NCBI GenBank assembly: GCA_038533575.1
Contig: JBCAYL010000001.1
Coordinates: 1,206,226-1,270,225 of the forward strand
Reading direction: 5' to 3'
Length of the DNA stretch: 64,000 bases
Source of the DNA: Pseudomonadota bacterium
GTDB taxonomy: Bacteria > Pseudomonadota > Alphaproteobacteria > Rhodobacterales > Rhodobacteraceae
The notes under the pieces were generated by a model. The model searched no databases, was not told the origin of the DNA, and saw nothing but the letters and a program-made list of their open reading frames with translations. This document shows positions 27,400 through 36,625 of the stretch, in pieces. Within the stretch, counting starts at the first letter, position 1. Each line of letters begins with the position of its first letter. The translations under genes and the position numbers were made by a program.

Positions 27400-28782
27400 A
27401 TGGCCAAGACATCCTATGCGTGCAGCGCCTGCGGGGCGGTTCATTCCAAATGGGCAGGGCAATGCGACACCTGCGGCGCGTGGAACACCATCGCCGAAGA
27501 CCGCGGGCTCTCCGCCGCGGGCCCGGGCAAGAAGACGCTCGGCGCCACCCGCGGGCGCGCGCTTCATCTCTCGGATCTGTCCACGGAAGAAGCGCCCCCG
27601 CCCCGCACCGAGGCGGGCGTGGCGGAGCTTGACCGGGTCCTCGGCGGCGGGCTGGTGGAGGCCTCGGCGCTCCTCGTGGGCGGCGATCCGGGCATCGGCA
27701 AATCGACCCTCCTTCTGCAGGCGGCAGCGCGCTTCGCACGGAACGGGCTGAAGGTCATCTATATCAGCGGCGAAGAGGCCGCTGCGCAGGTCCGCATGCG
27801 TGCAAGCCGCCTCGGTCTCACCGAGAGCCCAGTGCTCCTTGCCTCGGAAACCAATCTTCGCGACATCCTCACGACGCTCGATGCCGAGAAGCCAGACCTC
27901 GCCATCATCGACTCGATCCAGACGATGTGGGCCGATCACGTGGATGCGGCGCCGGGCTCGGTCTCACAGGTGCGCTCGGCGGCTCACGAACTCACGAGCT
28001 TTGCCAAGCGGAAGGGCATCGCCGTCATCATGGTGGGCCATGTCACGAAGGAGGGCCAAATCGCGGGCCCCCGCGTCGTCGAGCACATGGTCGACACGGT
28101 GCTCTACTTCGAGGGCGAGCGCGGGCACCAGTTCCGCCTCTTGCGCGCGGTGAAAAACCGCTTCGGCCCCGCAGACGAGATCGGCGTCTTCGAGATGACC
28201 GGCAAGGGCCTCGTGGAGGTGAAAAACCCCTCCGCCCTCTTCCTCTCCCAGCGCGGCACGCCCGCGGCGGGCTCGGTCGTCTTTGCCGGCATCGAGGGCA
28301 CGCGGCCCGTCCTCTGCGAAATCCAGGCGCTCGTCTCCCCCTCGCCCCATGCCCAGGCAAGGCGCAGCGTGGTGGGCTGGGACGGCGCGCGGCTCGCCAT
28401 GATCCTCGCCGTGCTCGAGGCGCGCTGCGGCGTGCCCTTTGCCGGGCTCGATGTCTATCTCAACGTGGCGGGTGGCATGCGCATTTCGGAGCCTGCGGCC
28501 GACCTCGCCGTGGCCGCGGCCCTCGTCAGTGCACGGGAGGACGCTCCGCTCCCCGAGGACACCGTCCTCTTCGGTGAGATCTCGCTTTCGGGCGCGCTCC
28601 GGCCCGTGTCGCAAGCTGAAAATCGGTTGAAAGAAGCTCAGAAACTTGGTTTCACCGCCGCGATCGTGCCACCGCTTTCCAAGCGCATCGCCGATCAGGG
28701 CGTAAAGCTCACACAAATGCCCGATTTATCAGGCTTTGTGACCGAAACATTCGGGGCAATGTCCCCATCGAAGGGCAGTTAG
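27400..28782 (+). CDS. radA: DNA repair protein RadA
   Basis: A 460-residue branch-migration ATPase. The N-terminal zinc finger is C8-x2-C11 and C22-x2-C25; Walker A is GGDPGIGKST; the RadA-specific KNRFG motif is in RAVKNRFGPADEIG; the C-terminal half is a Lon-protease-like domain. The start has no clear Shine-Dalgarno and lies 42 bp after alr. Its stop TAG is followed at once by the cvpA ATG. Confidence 0.96.
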   Translation: MAKTSYACSACGAVHSKWAGQCDTCGAWNTIAEDRGLSAAGPGKKTLGATRGRALHLSDLSTEEAPPPRTEAGVAELDRVLGGGLVEASALLVGGDPGIGKSTLLLQAAARFARNGLKVIYISGEEAAAQVRMRASRLGLTESPVLLASETNLRDILTTLDAEKPDLAIIDSIQTMWADHVDAAPGSVSQVRSAAHELTSFAKRKGIAVIMVGHVTKEGQIAGPRVVEHMVDTVLYFEGERGHQFRLLRAVKNRFGPADEIGVFEMTGKGLVEVKNPSALFLSQRGTPAAGSVVFAGIEGTRPVLCEIQALVSPSPHAQARRSVVGWDGARLAMILAVLEARCGVPFAGLDVYLNVAGGMRISEPAADLAVAAALVSAREDAPLPEDTVLFGEISLSGALRPVSQAENRLKEAQKLGFTAAIVPPLSKRIADQGVKLTQMPDLSGFVTETFGAMSPSKGS

Positions 28783-29340
28783 ATGGACGGCTTCACGCTC
28801 ATTGACGGCATCGTCGGCGCGCTCATCGTGGTGTCGGCGCTGCTGGCGTATTCCCGCGGCCTGACGCGGGAACTCCTGGCCATCGCGGGCTGGATCGTGG
28901 CCGCGATCCTCGGCGTCGTCTTCCTCGAGCAGGCTCAGCCCCTCGTGCGACAGGTGCCCTATGTGGGCGATTTCATCGGCGACAGCTGCGAGCCCTCGGT
29001 CGTGATCTCCTTCGGGGCCGTCTTCCTCGTGGCGCTCGTCGTCGTCTCGCTCTTCACCCCGCTTCTGAGCACGCTCGTTCAGCGCTCGCCGCTGGCCAGC
29101 GTCGATCAGGGGCTCGGCTTTCTCTTCGGGGTGGCGCGGGGCGTGCTCCTCGTGGCGATTGCCTTTTTCATCTACGACACCGTCATCACCGCGCAGAATA
29201 TCGACATGATCGACCAGTCGCGCTCTGCGGCCGTCTTCGCCAATTTCTCCGACACGATCCAGGAGCAGGATCCCGAGGCCGCGCTGAGCTGGGTGACCGC
29301 GCAATACGACACGGTGATGGCCTCCTGCGATGAGGCCTGA
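28783..29340 (+). CDS. cvpA: CvpA family membrane protein
   Basis: A 185-residue inner-membrane protein with four hydrophobic helices (roughly residues 5-25, 30-50, 65-90 and 105-128). It starts MDGFTLIDGIVGALIVVSALLAYSRG-like, as CvpA proteins do, followed by a short C-terminal tail. CvpA is linked to colicin V production and envelope stress. Its ATG abuts the radA stop. The usual partner purF follows but on the opposite strand. Confidence 0.9.
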   Translation: MDGFTLIDGIVGALIVVSALLAYSRGLTRELLAIAGWIVAAILGVVFLEQAQPLVRQVPYVGDFIGDSCEPSVVISFGAVFLVALVVVSLFTPLLSTLVQRSPLASVDQGLGFLFGVARGVLLVAIAFFIYDTVITAQNIDMIDQSRSAAVFANFSDTIQEQDPEAALSWVTAQYDTVMASCDEA

Positions 29341-29349
29341 GGCGCGGCC

Positions 29350-30870
29350 TCACGTCCCGGTGGCGAGGCGCTCCCTGTTCCACGCTGACGGCGCCGGCTC
29401 GTCCATTTTCTGCGAGACACGGTCGGAGGCGTCGAGGTCGTCGAGATACTCCGCGCTCACGGAGCCCGTGACGTAGACACCATCGAAGCAGGAGCAATCG
29501 AACTGCGCGATCTCGGGGTTGCCCTCCCGCGCGGCCCAGATCAGGTCTTCGAGCTTCTGGTAGAAGAGCGCGTCGCATCCCAGCTCGGCGCGGATGTCCT
29601 CGATGGAGCGCCCGTCCGCGATGAGCTCGCGCTTCGTGGGCATGTCGATGCCGTAGACGTTGGGGTATTTGACCGGAGGTGAGGCGGAGGCGACGTAGAC
29701 CTTGGCGGCCCCGGCCTCACGACACATTTCCACGATCTTCTTGATCGTGTTCCCGCGTACGATCGAGTCGTCGATGAGGAGCACGTTCTTGTCCTTGAAC
29801 TCTAGCGGAACGGCGTTGAGCTTCCGGCGCACGCTCCGCTGCCTTTGCCCCTGCCCCGGCATGATGAAGGTGCGGCCCACGTAGCGGTTCTTCACCAGCC
29901 CCTCGCGGTAGGTGATGCCGGTGATGTTGGCAACCTCGAGCGCCACCGGCCGCGCCGAATCCGGCACCGGGATGATCGCATCGATATCGAGCCCCGAGGC
30001 CGCGATCTGGCGCGCCAGCGTCTCACCCATGCGGATCTGCGTCTTGTAGACGGAGATGCCGTCGAGCAGGCTGTCGGGCCGCGCAAGATACACATACTCG
30101 AAGATGCAGGGCGTGAGCTGCCCCTCCGCGCATTGGAACGAGTGCATCTGCCCCTCGAGGTCGATCAGGATCGCCTCCCCCGGGCGCAGGTCGCGCAGTT
30201 TCGTGAAGCCGTTGATGCCGAAAGCGACGTCCTCGGAGGCGAAGGCATAGTCGGAGCCGAACATGTCGTTCTTGCGCTCGGCCACGCTCAGCGGGCGGAT
30301 GCCATGGGGGTCGCGGAAGGCGAGCATGCCCACCCCGTCCACGAGCGCGAGGCAGGAATAGGCACCCTGCACGCGCTCCATCGTCATCTTCACTCCCGCG
30401 AAGACGGTCTGCTTGGGGTCCGTCGTGCCCATCACCTTGATCGCGTCGCCAATCTTGTCGGCGAGCACGTTGAGAAGGATCTCGCTGTCGCTGTTGGTGC
30501 GCAGGTGACGGGAGTATTTCCCCTTCACCTTCTGGCGCTGCTCGGCGGTGTTGGTGATGTTGCCATTGTGGACGAGCGTGATCCCGTAGGGCGCGTTCAC
30601 GAAAAAGGGCTGCGCCTCGGCGGCACTGAGCGAGCCCGCCGTCGGATAGCGGCAATGCCCGATGCCCACGCGCCCGCGGAGGACCTCGGCATCTTCGGGA
30701 CGGAAGACATCCTTGACGAGGCCGTTCTCTTTCCTTTCCCGGAAGAACTCGCCGTCATAGGTCACCATACCAGAGGCATCCTGCCCGCGGTGCTGCAGCA
30801 TGAGGAGGCCATCGTAAAGCTCGGGAAAGACCGGGTCCGATGTGTTCGCGACCCCGAGAATTCCGCACAT
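29350..30870 (-). CDS. purF: amidophosphoribosyltransferase
   Basis: A 506-residue first enzyme of purine synthesis. After Met removal, Cys2 (MCGILGVANTS) is the glutaminase nucleophile; YPTAGSLS and NGNITNT shape the glutamine site; the PRPP loop is VLLIDDSIVRGNT in the C-terminal transferase domain. It is convergent with cvpA (9 bp between stops), whereas the two are often co-directional. The start is 222 bp from the divergent small hypothetical gene. Confidence 0.97.
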   Translation of the reverse strand: MCGILGVANTSDPVFPELYDGLLMLQHRGQDASGMVTYDGEFFRERKENGLVKDVFRPEDAEVLRGRVGIGHCRYPTAGSLSAAEAQPFFVNAPYGITLVHNGNITNTAEQRQKVKGKYSRHLRTNSDSEILLNVLADKIGDAIKVMGTTDPKQTVFAGVKMTMERVQGAYSCLALVDGVGMLAFRDPHGIRPLSVAERKNDMFGSDYAFASEDVAFGINGFTKLRDLRPGEAILIDLEGQMHSFQCAEGQLTPCIFEYVYLARPDSLLDGISVYKTQIRMGETLARQIAASGLDIDAIIPVPDSARPVALEVANITGITYREGLVKNRYVGRTFIMPGQGQRQRSVRRKLNAVPLEFKDKNVLLIDDSIVRGNTIKKIVEMCREAGAAKVYVASASPPVKYPNVYGIDMPTKRELIADGRSIEDIRAELGCDALFYQKLEDLIWAAREGNPEIAQFDCSCFDGVYVTGSVSAEYLDDLDASDRVSQKMDEPAPSAWNRERLATGT

Positions 30871-31092
30871 GCGTTCGCTCCGACTGCGTTGGCTCCGCGC
30901 CTCCTACCCCGGCGCAAAGCGAAAATACAGCCACCAAAAGGAGGCTGTGCAACAATCTTGTTACATGCCCCTCGAGCTTGCCGCGAGAAATGGCCCGGTC
31001 GCGCCGCAATGACGCAGCGAAAGCGGCCTCTGCCTCTTCAGGACGCAGTTCGATGACGATATCTGCGCCGCGCACAACCAACGAGCAGCAAA

Positions 31093-31359
31093 ATGACGAA
31101 TGCAGTTGCGGGCCAAGCGGGCAATCTCGCCACGCAAGAGGACGCCCTGCCTCATGGCGGCCTCCGCCTCCTGGGAACCATGGGCAGCGCCAGCGCCCCA
31201 GAAGCCCTCCTCCTTCTCGGCAGCGACGTCCTCCGCGTCACGCCAGGAGATACGGCGGGCACGGCCCGCATTCTGGCCATCGAGCCCGGACGCGTCATCG
31301 TGGAGCACCGCGGCGCGGCCCGCGCGCTGGCCATGCCGGGCCAGGAGGAAGCGGGTTGA
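31093..31359 (+). CDS. small hypothetical protein, PilP/GspC-like fold possible
   Basis: An 88-residue ORF. Its central part (LRLLGTMGSASAPEALLLLG, then DVLRVTPGDTAGTARILAIEPGRVIVEH) has the strand pattern of the small PilP/GspC periplasmic domain, but there is no signal peptide, so a cytoplasmic stand-alone version or chance resemblance is possible. No strong Shine-Dalgarno is visible. It lies 31 bp before the short-chain dehydrogenase on the same strand. Confidence 0.5.
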   Translation: MTNAVAGQAGNLATQEDALPHGGLRLLGTMGSASAPEALLLLGSDVLRVTPGDTAGTARILAIEPGRVIVEHRGAARALAMPGQEEAG

Positions 31360-31390
31360 CGGCAGCGCCCACCCGCGCGAAGGCACGCTC

Positions 31391-32059
31391 ATGAAGGACC
31401 AAGCGGACAATGCGCGCCCGGTCGCACTGATCACCGGTGCCTCCCGCGGGCTCGGGGCAGCCTTAGCCGAGGCGCTGGCGCCCGGGCATCACGTCATCGC
31501 CGTGGCCCGCACAATCGGCGCGCTCGAGGAACTCGACGACAGGATCAAGGCGAAGGGCGGCGAGGCAACGCTCGCCCCCATGGACGCCACCGATGCGGGC
31601 GCGATGCAGCACCTGTGCCGCTCGATCCATGATAGGTGGGGGCGCGTGGATTTCTGGGCGCACACGGCGATCCATGCCGCGCCGCTCTCTCCGGCCACGA
31701 TGATCCAGGACAAGGATTGGTCAAAGAGCGTCGAGGCCAATCTCAGCGCCATGCAGCGCCTCGTGGGCTATGTCGCGCCGCTGCTCGGCCGCGAGGGAAC
31801 AGCGCTCTTTTTGGATGACCCCATGCCCGCCACGGCGTTTTCGGGAAGCTACGGGGCGACTAAAGCGGGCCAGATGGCGCTCGCGAAAGCCTGGCAGGCA
31901 GAAACCGTCCGCACCGGGCCGCGGGTGGTCATCGAGACACCGCCGCCCATGCCCACCGCGCTGCGCGCGCGCTTCCATCCCGGCGAGCCGCGCGATGCGC
32001 TGGAGCAGCCCGCCGCTGTGGCCGCCGCCCTGCTCTCGCGCGTATTCGCCGCGACCTAG
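31391..32059 (+). CDS. short-chain dehydrogenase/reductase (SDR)
   Basis: A 222-residue Rossmann-fold oxidoreductase. The nucleotide motif LITGASRGLGAALAEAL and the active-site SYGATKAG (Tyr-x3-Lys) are present. The usual NNAG after strand 4 is replaced by AHTAIHAAP, so the motif is degenerate. ATG at 31391 is chosen from a longer open frame. Substrate unknown. Three 9-bp tandem units (GACCTAGGC-like) lie at its 3' end. Confidence 0.85.
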   Translation: MKDQADNARPVALITGASRGLGAALAEALAPGHHVIAVARTIGALEELDDRIKAKGGEATLAPMDATDAGAMQHLCRSIHDRWGRVDFWAHTAIHAAPLSPATMIQDKDWSKSVEANLSAMQRLVGYVAPLLGREGTALFLDDPMPATAFSGSYGATKAGQMALAKAWQAETVRTGPRVVIETPPPMPTALRARFHPGEPRDALEQPAAVAAALLSRVFAAT

Positions 32060-32082
32060 GCGACCTAAGTGACCTGAGAGGC

Positions 32083-32490
32083 CTACGCCGCCTTTGCTGC
32101 CGTCTCTTGAATGCGCTGAACCATGGCCTTGAGGCCGTTCGAGCGCTGGGAGCTCAAATGCTCTGTGAGGTTCAGCCGGCCGAGCTCCGCACGGACATCG
32201 ACCTTGGCCGCTTCCTCGGGCGTAAGGCCGTTGTAGAGCGCGAGCAGCACCGCGATCAGCCCCTTCACGATCATCGCGTCGCTGTCCCCCTGCAAGCTTA
32301 GCGCGCGCCCGCCCCCGTCATGGAGCCAGACCTGGCTCGCGCAGCCCTCGACCTTGGTCGCGGGCACCTTGAGCGCGTCGTCCATCTCGGGCATCGCCCG
32401 CCCCAGCTCGATCACGTGGCGATAGCGGTCTTCCCAGTCGTCGAGGAACTCGAACGTCTCTACGATCTCCTCGAAGTCGGCCTGCGCCAT
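32083..32490 (-). CDS. sufE: cysteine desulfuration protein SufE
   Basis: A 135-residue sulfur acceptor for SufS. The acceptor Cys50 lies in KVEGCASQVWL; the N-terminal helix FEEIVETFEFLDDWEDRYRHVIELG fits the family. It stimulates cysteine desulfuration in Fe-S cluster assembly. No sufS gene is adjacent. It is convergent with the SDR gene and divergent from the lipoprotein gene. Confidence 0.95.
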   Translation of the reverse strand: MAQADFEEIVETFEFLDDWEDRYRHVIELGRAMPEMDDALKVPATKVEGCASQVWLHDGGGRALSLQGDSDAMIVKGLIAVLLALYNGLTPEEAAKVDVRAELGRLNLTEHLSSQRSNGLKAMVQRIQETAAKAA

Positions 32491-32571
32491 GAAATGCTCC
32501 TTGAATTCCGCGCCTTTTCAGGCGCTTCCCTTTGAGCTAGGCACATAAGCGTAAGTGCGGGGGAGGCCAAC

Positions 32572-33039
32572 ATGGCGCGGCTGATTTGTCTGATGCTCGT
32601 GGGCGTCCTTTGCCTGGGCGGTTGTGCACGGATCTCGGAAAGCAGGTTCAACCCGCTCAACATCTTCCGGGGAGACGACACGCCCCGCGCCATCGACCCC
32701 GCCACCATCCGCCCGCTCGTGCCCGCCGATCGCGTGGTTCAGAGCGTGGACGCGCGCCCGCTCGTGGCTGCGATATCAGAGCTGGAGGTCACGCCGACGG
32801 TGGGCGGCGTCATCGTCCGGGCCCGGGGCACCGCAACGGCCGCCGGCGCCTATTCGGCAGACCTCACGACCGCGCAAGCCAGCGCTGAGGGCATCACGCT
32901 CGATTTCCGTGCCTTCCAGGGCCGGGGCCCCGGTGGCGGGCAGGTCACCGTCGCGCGGTTTCTCTCCGATGCGGAGCTCGGCAGCGCGCGCACCGTATCG
33001 GTGCGGAGCGCGTCGAACAGCCTGAGCCGCCGCCGCTAA
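32572..33039 (+). CDS. hypothetical lipoprotein
   Basis: A 155-residue predicted lipoprotein: MARLICLMLVGVLCLGGC with lipobox LGGC (lipidated Cys18). The mature part is beta-rich (ISELEVTPTVGGVIVRARGTA) and ends in a basic LSRRR tail. GGGGGAGG precedes the ATG. Small Rhodobacteraceae lipoproteins of this type are uncharacterised; an outer-membrane site is likely, but no function can be assigned. Confidence 0.8.
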   Translation: MARLICLMLVGVLCLGGCARISESRFNPLNIFRGDDTPRAIDPATIRPLVPADRVVQSVDARPLVAAISELEVTPTVGGVIVRARGTATAAGAYSADLTTAQASAEGITLDFRAFQGRGPGGGQVTVARFLSDAELGSARTVSVRSASNSLSRRR

Positions 33040-33065
33040 CACCGCGGAAATTCCGCACTCAAAGG

Positions 33066-34220
33066 CTACAGATTAACAAGCTTCACGCGCTCGCCTTTCA
33101 CAGCGAGCGCCACGGATCCATCGCAGAGACGCATGGCATCCGCGCCGAAGACCTCGTGACGCCAGCCCTTCAGCGCAGCAAGGTCACGCTCCCCCGCGGC
33201 AATGGCATCGAGGTCTGACACCGTCGCGATAAGCTTCTGGGCCACGTTCTTCTCGTCCGCTTTCGCCTTCAGAAGCACGCGCAACAGATCGGCGAGCGCC
33301 GGGTTCACCTGGAGCTTCTCGCGCGAGCGATCCACTTCCGGGTAATCCTCTGGTCCCATGGCACTGGCCCGCTCCACGGCTGCGAGGATCCCGTCAGCGA
33401 TCTCGCCTTTCCTCGCCTCGCGCAGGAGCAGGCGTGAGCGGCCCAACTCGTTGATGTTCTTTGGCTTCGTCGAAGCCAGCTCCACGAGCGCATCATCCTT
33501 GTAGACCCGGCTCCGCGGCACGTTCTTTGTCTGCGCGTAGCCTTCGCGGAACTCCGCGAGTTCCTTGACGTAGGCCATGAACTTGGCCGACGTCGTCCGC
33601 GTTTTCACACGCTTCCAGGCCGTCTCGGGCGCGATCTCGTAGGTGGCGGGGTCGGTGAGGATCGCGAGCTCTTCCTGCACCCAGCGCGCGCGGTCCGTGC
33701 GCTCGAGCTCTGCGGCGAGGAACTCGTAGATCACGCGCAAATGCGTGACATCGCCGATGGCGTATTTCTTTTGCGCGTCCGTCAGCGGACGGCGGGACCA
33801 GTCCGTAAACCTCGAGGACTTGTCGAGCCCTTCCTTCGCGATCTTGCGGACGAGGGTCTCGTAGCCCACCTGCTCGCCAAATCCGCAGACCATGGCCGCG
33901 ACCTGCGTGTCGAAAAGCGGCTCCGGGAAGACGCCGTGCTCGAGGAAGAAGATCTCCAGGTCCTGCCGTGCCGCGTGAAAGACCTTGACCACGTTCTCAT
34001 TGCGAAAGAGCGCCAGCATCGGCTCAAGCGAGAGCCCGTCGACGAGCGGGTCCACCAGCACCGCGGCGTTCTCGGCCCCGGGATGGGCGATCTGCACGAG
34101 GCAGAGCTTCGAATAGTACGTCCGCTCCCGCAGGAACTCGGTGTCGACGGTGATGTAGGGCTGGCTCTCGCAATCGGCGCAGAACGCGGCGAGGTCCTCG
34201 GTCGTCGTGATGGTTTTCAT
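33066..34220 (-). CDS. rnd: ribonuclease D
   Basis: A 384-residue 3'-to-5' exoribonuclease that trims tRNA precursors. DEDD catalytic residues include D26 and E28 in VDTEFLRE, an Asp in PLFDTQVAA and the Y-x3-D pair in KKYAIGDVTHL. An HRDC domain (PENINELGRS-like region) follows. ATG at 34220 is chosen over 34286 because the product then starts MKTITTTEDL at family length. It lies on the same strand as purN, 76 bp downstream of it. Confidence 0.94.
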   Translation of the reverse strand: MKTITTTEDLAAFCADCESQPYITVDTEFLRERTYYSKLCLVQIAHPGAENAAVLVDPLVDGLSLEPMLALFRNENVVKVFHAARQDLEIFFLEHGVFPEPLFDTQVAAMVCGFGEQVGYETLVRKIAKEGLDKSSRFTDWSRRPLTDAQKKYAIGDVTHLRVIYEFLAAELERTDRARWVQEELAILTDPATYEIAPETAWKRVKTRTTSAKFMAYVKELAEFREGYAQTKNVPRSRVYKDDALVELASTKPKNINELGRSRLLLREARKGEIADGILAAVERASAMGPEDYPEVDRSREKLQVNPALADLLRVLLKAKADEKNVAQKLIATVSDLDAIAAGERDLAALKGWRHEVFGADAMRLCDGSVALAVKGERVKLVNL

Positions 34221-34296
34221 CGGCGGGCGTGCTTTCTCTTTTCTTCCCCGGCGGTTCCGGGCGCTTCTACGCGTGCACTTTGGCAATGAAAAGGCG

Positions 34297-34899
34297 CTAG
34301 GCGTCGGCGTCGATCATCACAGGTGTGCGATCTCCGGCGGCAAAGCGGCGCAGAACGGCCGGGTAGAGGATGTGTTCCTGCTGCAGGACACGCGCGGCCA
34401 GCGTCTCCGGCGTGTCGCCCGGCCGGACCGGCACCTGCGCCTGTCCGAGGATCGGGCCATCGTCGAGCTCCGCCGTGACCTCGTGGACGGTGCAGCCATG
34501 GAGCAGGTCACCGGCCTCGAGCGCCCGGGCATGGGTGTGCAGCCCGCGATACTTCGGCAGCAGCGAGGGGTGGATATTGAGCATCTTCCCGGCCCAGGCC
34601 CCGGTGAAGCCACCGGTCAGGACCCGCATGAAGCCTGCAAGGCAGATGATGTCAGGGGCGTAGGGCGCGATGAGGCGCGATATCTCGGCCTCGAACGCGG
34701 TGCGATCCGTGCCGAAGGGCTTGTGGCTCACCGCTTCCGTTGGGATCCCCGCCGCGCGCGCCTTCTCCAGCACCCCCGCTTCGGCATCGTTGGAAAAAAC
34801 GAGACAGGGCCGCGCGGGATGATCTCCCACCATGGACGCGATGAGCGCGGCCGCGTTCGATCCACCGCCGGACGCAAAAATCGCGACCCGTTTCGTCAA
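34297..34899 (-). CDS. purN: phosphoribosylglycinamide formyltransferase
   Basis: A 200-residue formyl-tetrahydrofolate-dependent enzyme of purine synthesis. The catalytic Asn-His pair lies in [13 protein letters not shown] and the Asp in [20 protein letters not shown] binds the substrate phosphate. The start codon is TTG at 34899, overlapping the purM stop as TTGA; the product from there is the canonical [14 protein letters not shown]. It is translationally coupled to purM. Confidence 0.95.
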   Translation of the reverse strand: MTKRVAIFASGGGSNAAALIASMVGDHPARPCLVFSNDAEAGVLEKARAAGIPTEAVSHKPFGTDRTAFEAEISRLIAPYAPDIICLAGFMRVLTGGFTGAWAGKMLNIHPSLLPKYRGLHTHARALEAGDLLHGCTVHEVTAELDDGPILGQAQVPVRPGDTPETLAARVLQQEHILYPAVLRRFAAGDRTPVMIDADA

Positions 34900-35936
34900 G
34901 TAAGGCGACCCGTGTAGGTCACCCCGGGGGTCTCCGTCACCGTCCCGAGCGTGAAGACCGTCTCACCGGCAGCTTCGAGCGCGGCACGCGCGGCCGCGGG
35001 CTCGGGCGTCACCACGACCATGCCGAGGCCCGCGTTGAATGTCTTCAAGAGCTCCGCCTCGGCCAGCCCCCCCTCTTCCGCCAGCCAGCGGAAAACAGGC
35101 GGCAAGCGCCACGCGCCGAGGTCGATCTCCACGCCCATGCCCTCGGGCAGGACGCGCGGGACGTTCTCTGTAAGGCCGCCGCCGGTGATATGGGCGAGCG
35201 CCGTGATCTTGGAGGATGCCATGGCTGAAAGCACTGGCCGGACATAGAGCCGTGTGGGCGCGAGGAGCACTTCGCCCAAGGTGCCGTCGGCCCACGGGCA
35301 AGGCGCCTCCCAGCCGAGCCCGCTCAGCTCCACGATCTTGCGCACCAGCGAATAGCCGTTGGAATGCACCCCGTCGGACGCGAGCCCGAGAACCCTGTCG
35401 CCCGGGCTCACGCCGGAGGGCAGATGCGCGCCGCGCTCCATGGCCCCCACGGCAAAGCCCGCGAGGTCGTAATCGCCCGCGGCATACATGCCCGGCATTT
35501 CCGCCGTTTCGCCGCCGATGAGCGCGCAGCCCGCACGCGCGCAGCCCTCCGCGATCCCTTCGATCACGGTCGCGGCCGCGTCCACGTCGAGCGCGCCGGT
35601 GGCGAAGTAGTCGAGGAAGAAGAGAGGCTCCGCGCCCTGGCAGACGAGATCGTTGACGCACATGGCCACGAGATCAATCCCGACCGTGGCGTGCTGCCCG
35701 GTGTCGATGGCGATCTTGAGCTTGGTGCCCACGCCGTCTGTCGCCGCGACAAGCACCGGATCGACATAGCCCGCTGCCTTGAGATCAAAGAGCGCGCCGA
35801 AGCCGCCAAGGCCAGCCATCACCCCGGCGCGGGCCGTCCGTGCCGCCGCGGGCTTGATGCGATCCACGAGCGCGTTTCCGGCGTCGATGTCGACGCCCGC
35901 CGCGCTATAGGTCAGGCCGTTCTTTCCGTCCGTCAT
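34896..35936 (-). CDS. purM: phosphoribosylformylglycinamidine cyclo-ligase
   Basis: A 346-residue ATP-dependent AIR synthetase. Signatures are [23 protein letters not shown]-type segment ([14 protein letters not shown]), [11 protein letters not shown] and the C-terminal [19 protein letters not shown] at 35936 ([17 protein letters not shown]) is chosen from a longer frame. It is followed by purN with a TTGA overlap, so the pair is a purine operon. Confidence 0.97.
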   Translation of the reverse strand: MTDGKNGLTYSAAGVDIDAGNALVDRIKPAAARTARAGVMAGLGGFGALFDLKAAGYVDPVLVAATDGVGTKLKIAIDTGQHATVGIDLVAMCVNDLVCQGAEPLFFLDYFATGALDVDAAATVIEGIAEGCARAGCALIGGETAEMPGMYAAGDYDLAGFAVGAMERGAHLPSGVSPGDRVLGLASDGVHSNGYSLVRKIVELSGLGWEAPCPWADGTLGEVLLAPTRLYVRPVLSAMASSKITALAHITGGGLTENVPRVLPEGMGVEIDLGAWRLPPVFRWLAEEGGLAEAELLKTFNAGLGMVVVTPEPAAARAALEAAGETVFTLGTVTETPGVTYTGRLT

Positions 35937-35968
35937 GGCAGCCGCGTAGCAGCGCTCGGAGCCGTTGC

Positions 35969-36388
35969 CTAGCCCGCTTTGCGCACCGTGCGCGCGCCAA
36001 ACCACATCATCGCGCGGATCAGCACGAATGAGAGCACCACCATGAACGCGAACGGCCCGAGCAGCCGCACGAGGCTGCCCCCCGACAGGATGCCCAGCAT
36101 GCCCTGCCCGGCCAGCGCGCCGAGCCCCACGAAGAGATAGAGCCCCACCGTGACCGCAAGGAACACAGCCGCGACCCGCGCCCCGTCGGCGAGACTGACT
36201 CTGCCCGCGCGCTGCTCCAGTTCGCGTCCGGCGTCGAAAGCCGCGACCATGATCGGCAGGAGGAGAAGTGGCCAAGGCGGAGGCGTGCCCGCGAGCGCCA
36301 GAAGCAGAATACCGATCAACGACACGCCCACCATGGACGCCAGCAGCACTTTGAAGAAGCGTCGCGTGAGGGGGCCGAGATGCGCCAT
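35969..36388 (-). CDS. hypothetical four-helix membrane protein
   Basis: A 139-residue protein with four hydrophobic helices (roughly residues 13-33, 38-52, 70-95 and 105-130) and a basic C-terminus. It may belong to the ABZJ_00895 group of small membrane proteins, but I cannot confirm this. AAGGA-rich sequence precedes the ATG. It lies 32 bp upstream of purM on the same strand and could share its transcript. Confidence 0.65.
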   Translation of the reverse strand: MAHLGPLTRRFFKVLLASMVGVSLIGILLLALAGTPPPWPLLLLPIMVAAFDAGRELEQRAGRVSLADGARVAAVFLAVTVGLYLFVGLGALAGQGMLGILSGGSLVRLLGPFAFMVVLSFVLIRAMMWFGARTVRKAG

Positions 36389-36483
36389 GCCGCGTCCTTT
36401 CCTTGCCCTCCGCCCCTAGCAGCGCGCGGGCCCACAGCCAAGCTTGACGCCATCGGCCCGCTCGCCTACCCGACTTGGGCGGC

Positions 36484-36557
36484 GGGCCTGTAGCTCAATT
36501 GGTTAGAGCAGAGCGCTCATAACGCTTTGGTTGCGGGTTCAAGTCCTGCCGGGCCTA
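36484..36557 (+). tRNA. tRNA with CAU anticodon, probably tRNA-Ile2 (lysidine)
   Basis: A complete cloverleaf can be drawn: acceptor GGGCCTG with CGGGCCT, D-stem GCTC/GAGC, anticodon stem GAGCG/CGCTT with loop CTCATAA (anticodon 36518-36520), T-stem GCGGG/CCTGC, discriminator A. CC follows but the last A of CCA is not encoded. The C4-G69 and C5-G68 pairs are those TilS recognises in tRNA-Ile2, favouring isoleucine over elongator methionine. The amino acid remains a close call. Confidence 0.85.
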
Positions 36558-36625
36558 CCGCCAGCGAGACAGCAGTCACAGCGGGGATCCGCAACACGGC
36601 GAGGGGGTCAACCAAAGGGCTCGCC

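Noticed and set aside
32053-32079. three 9-bp tandem units (GACCTAGGC, GACCTAAGT, GACCTGAGA)
   Set aside because: Too short and diverged to be a functional repeat; noted only as local slippage at the SDR stop.
36598-36625. GCGAG...CTCGC hairpin downstream of the CAU tRNA
   Set aside because: Five-base stem with a long loop and no T-run; not convincing as a terminator.
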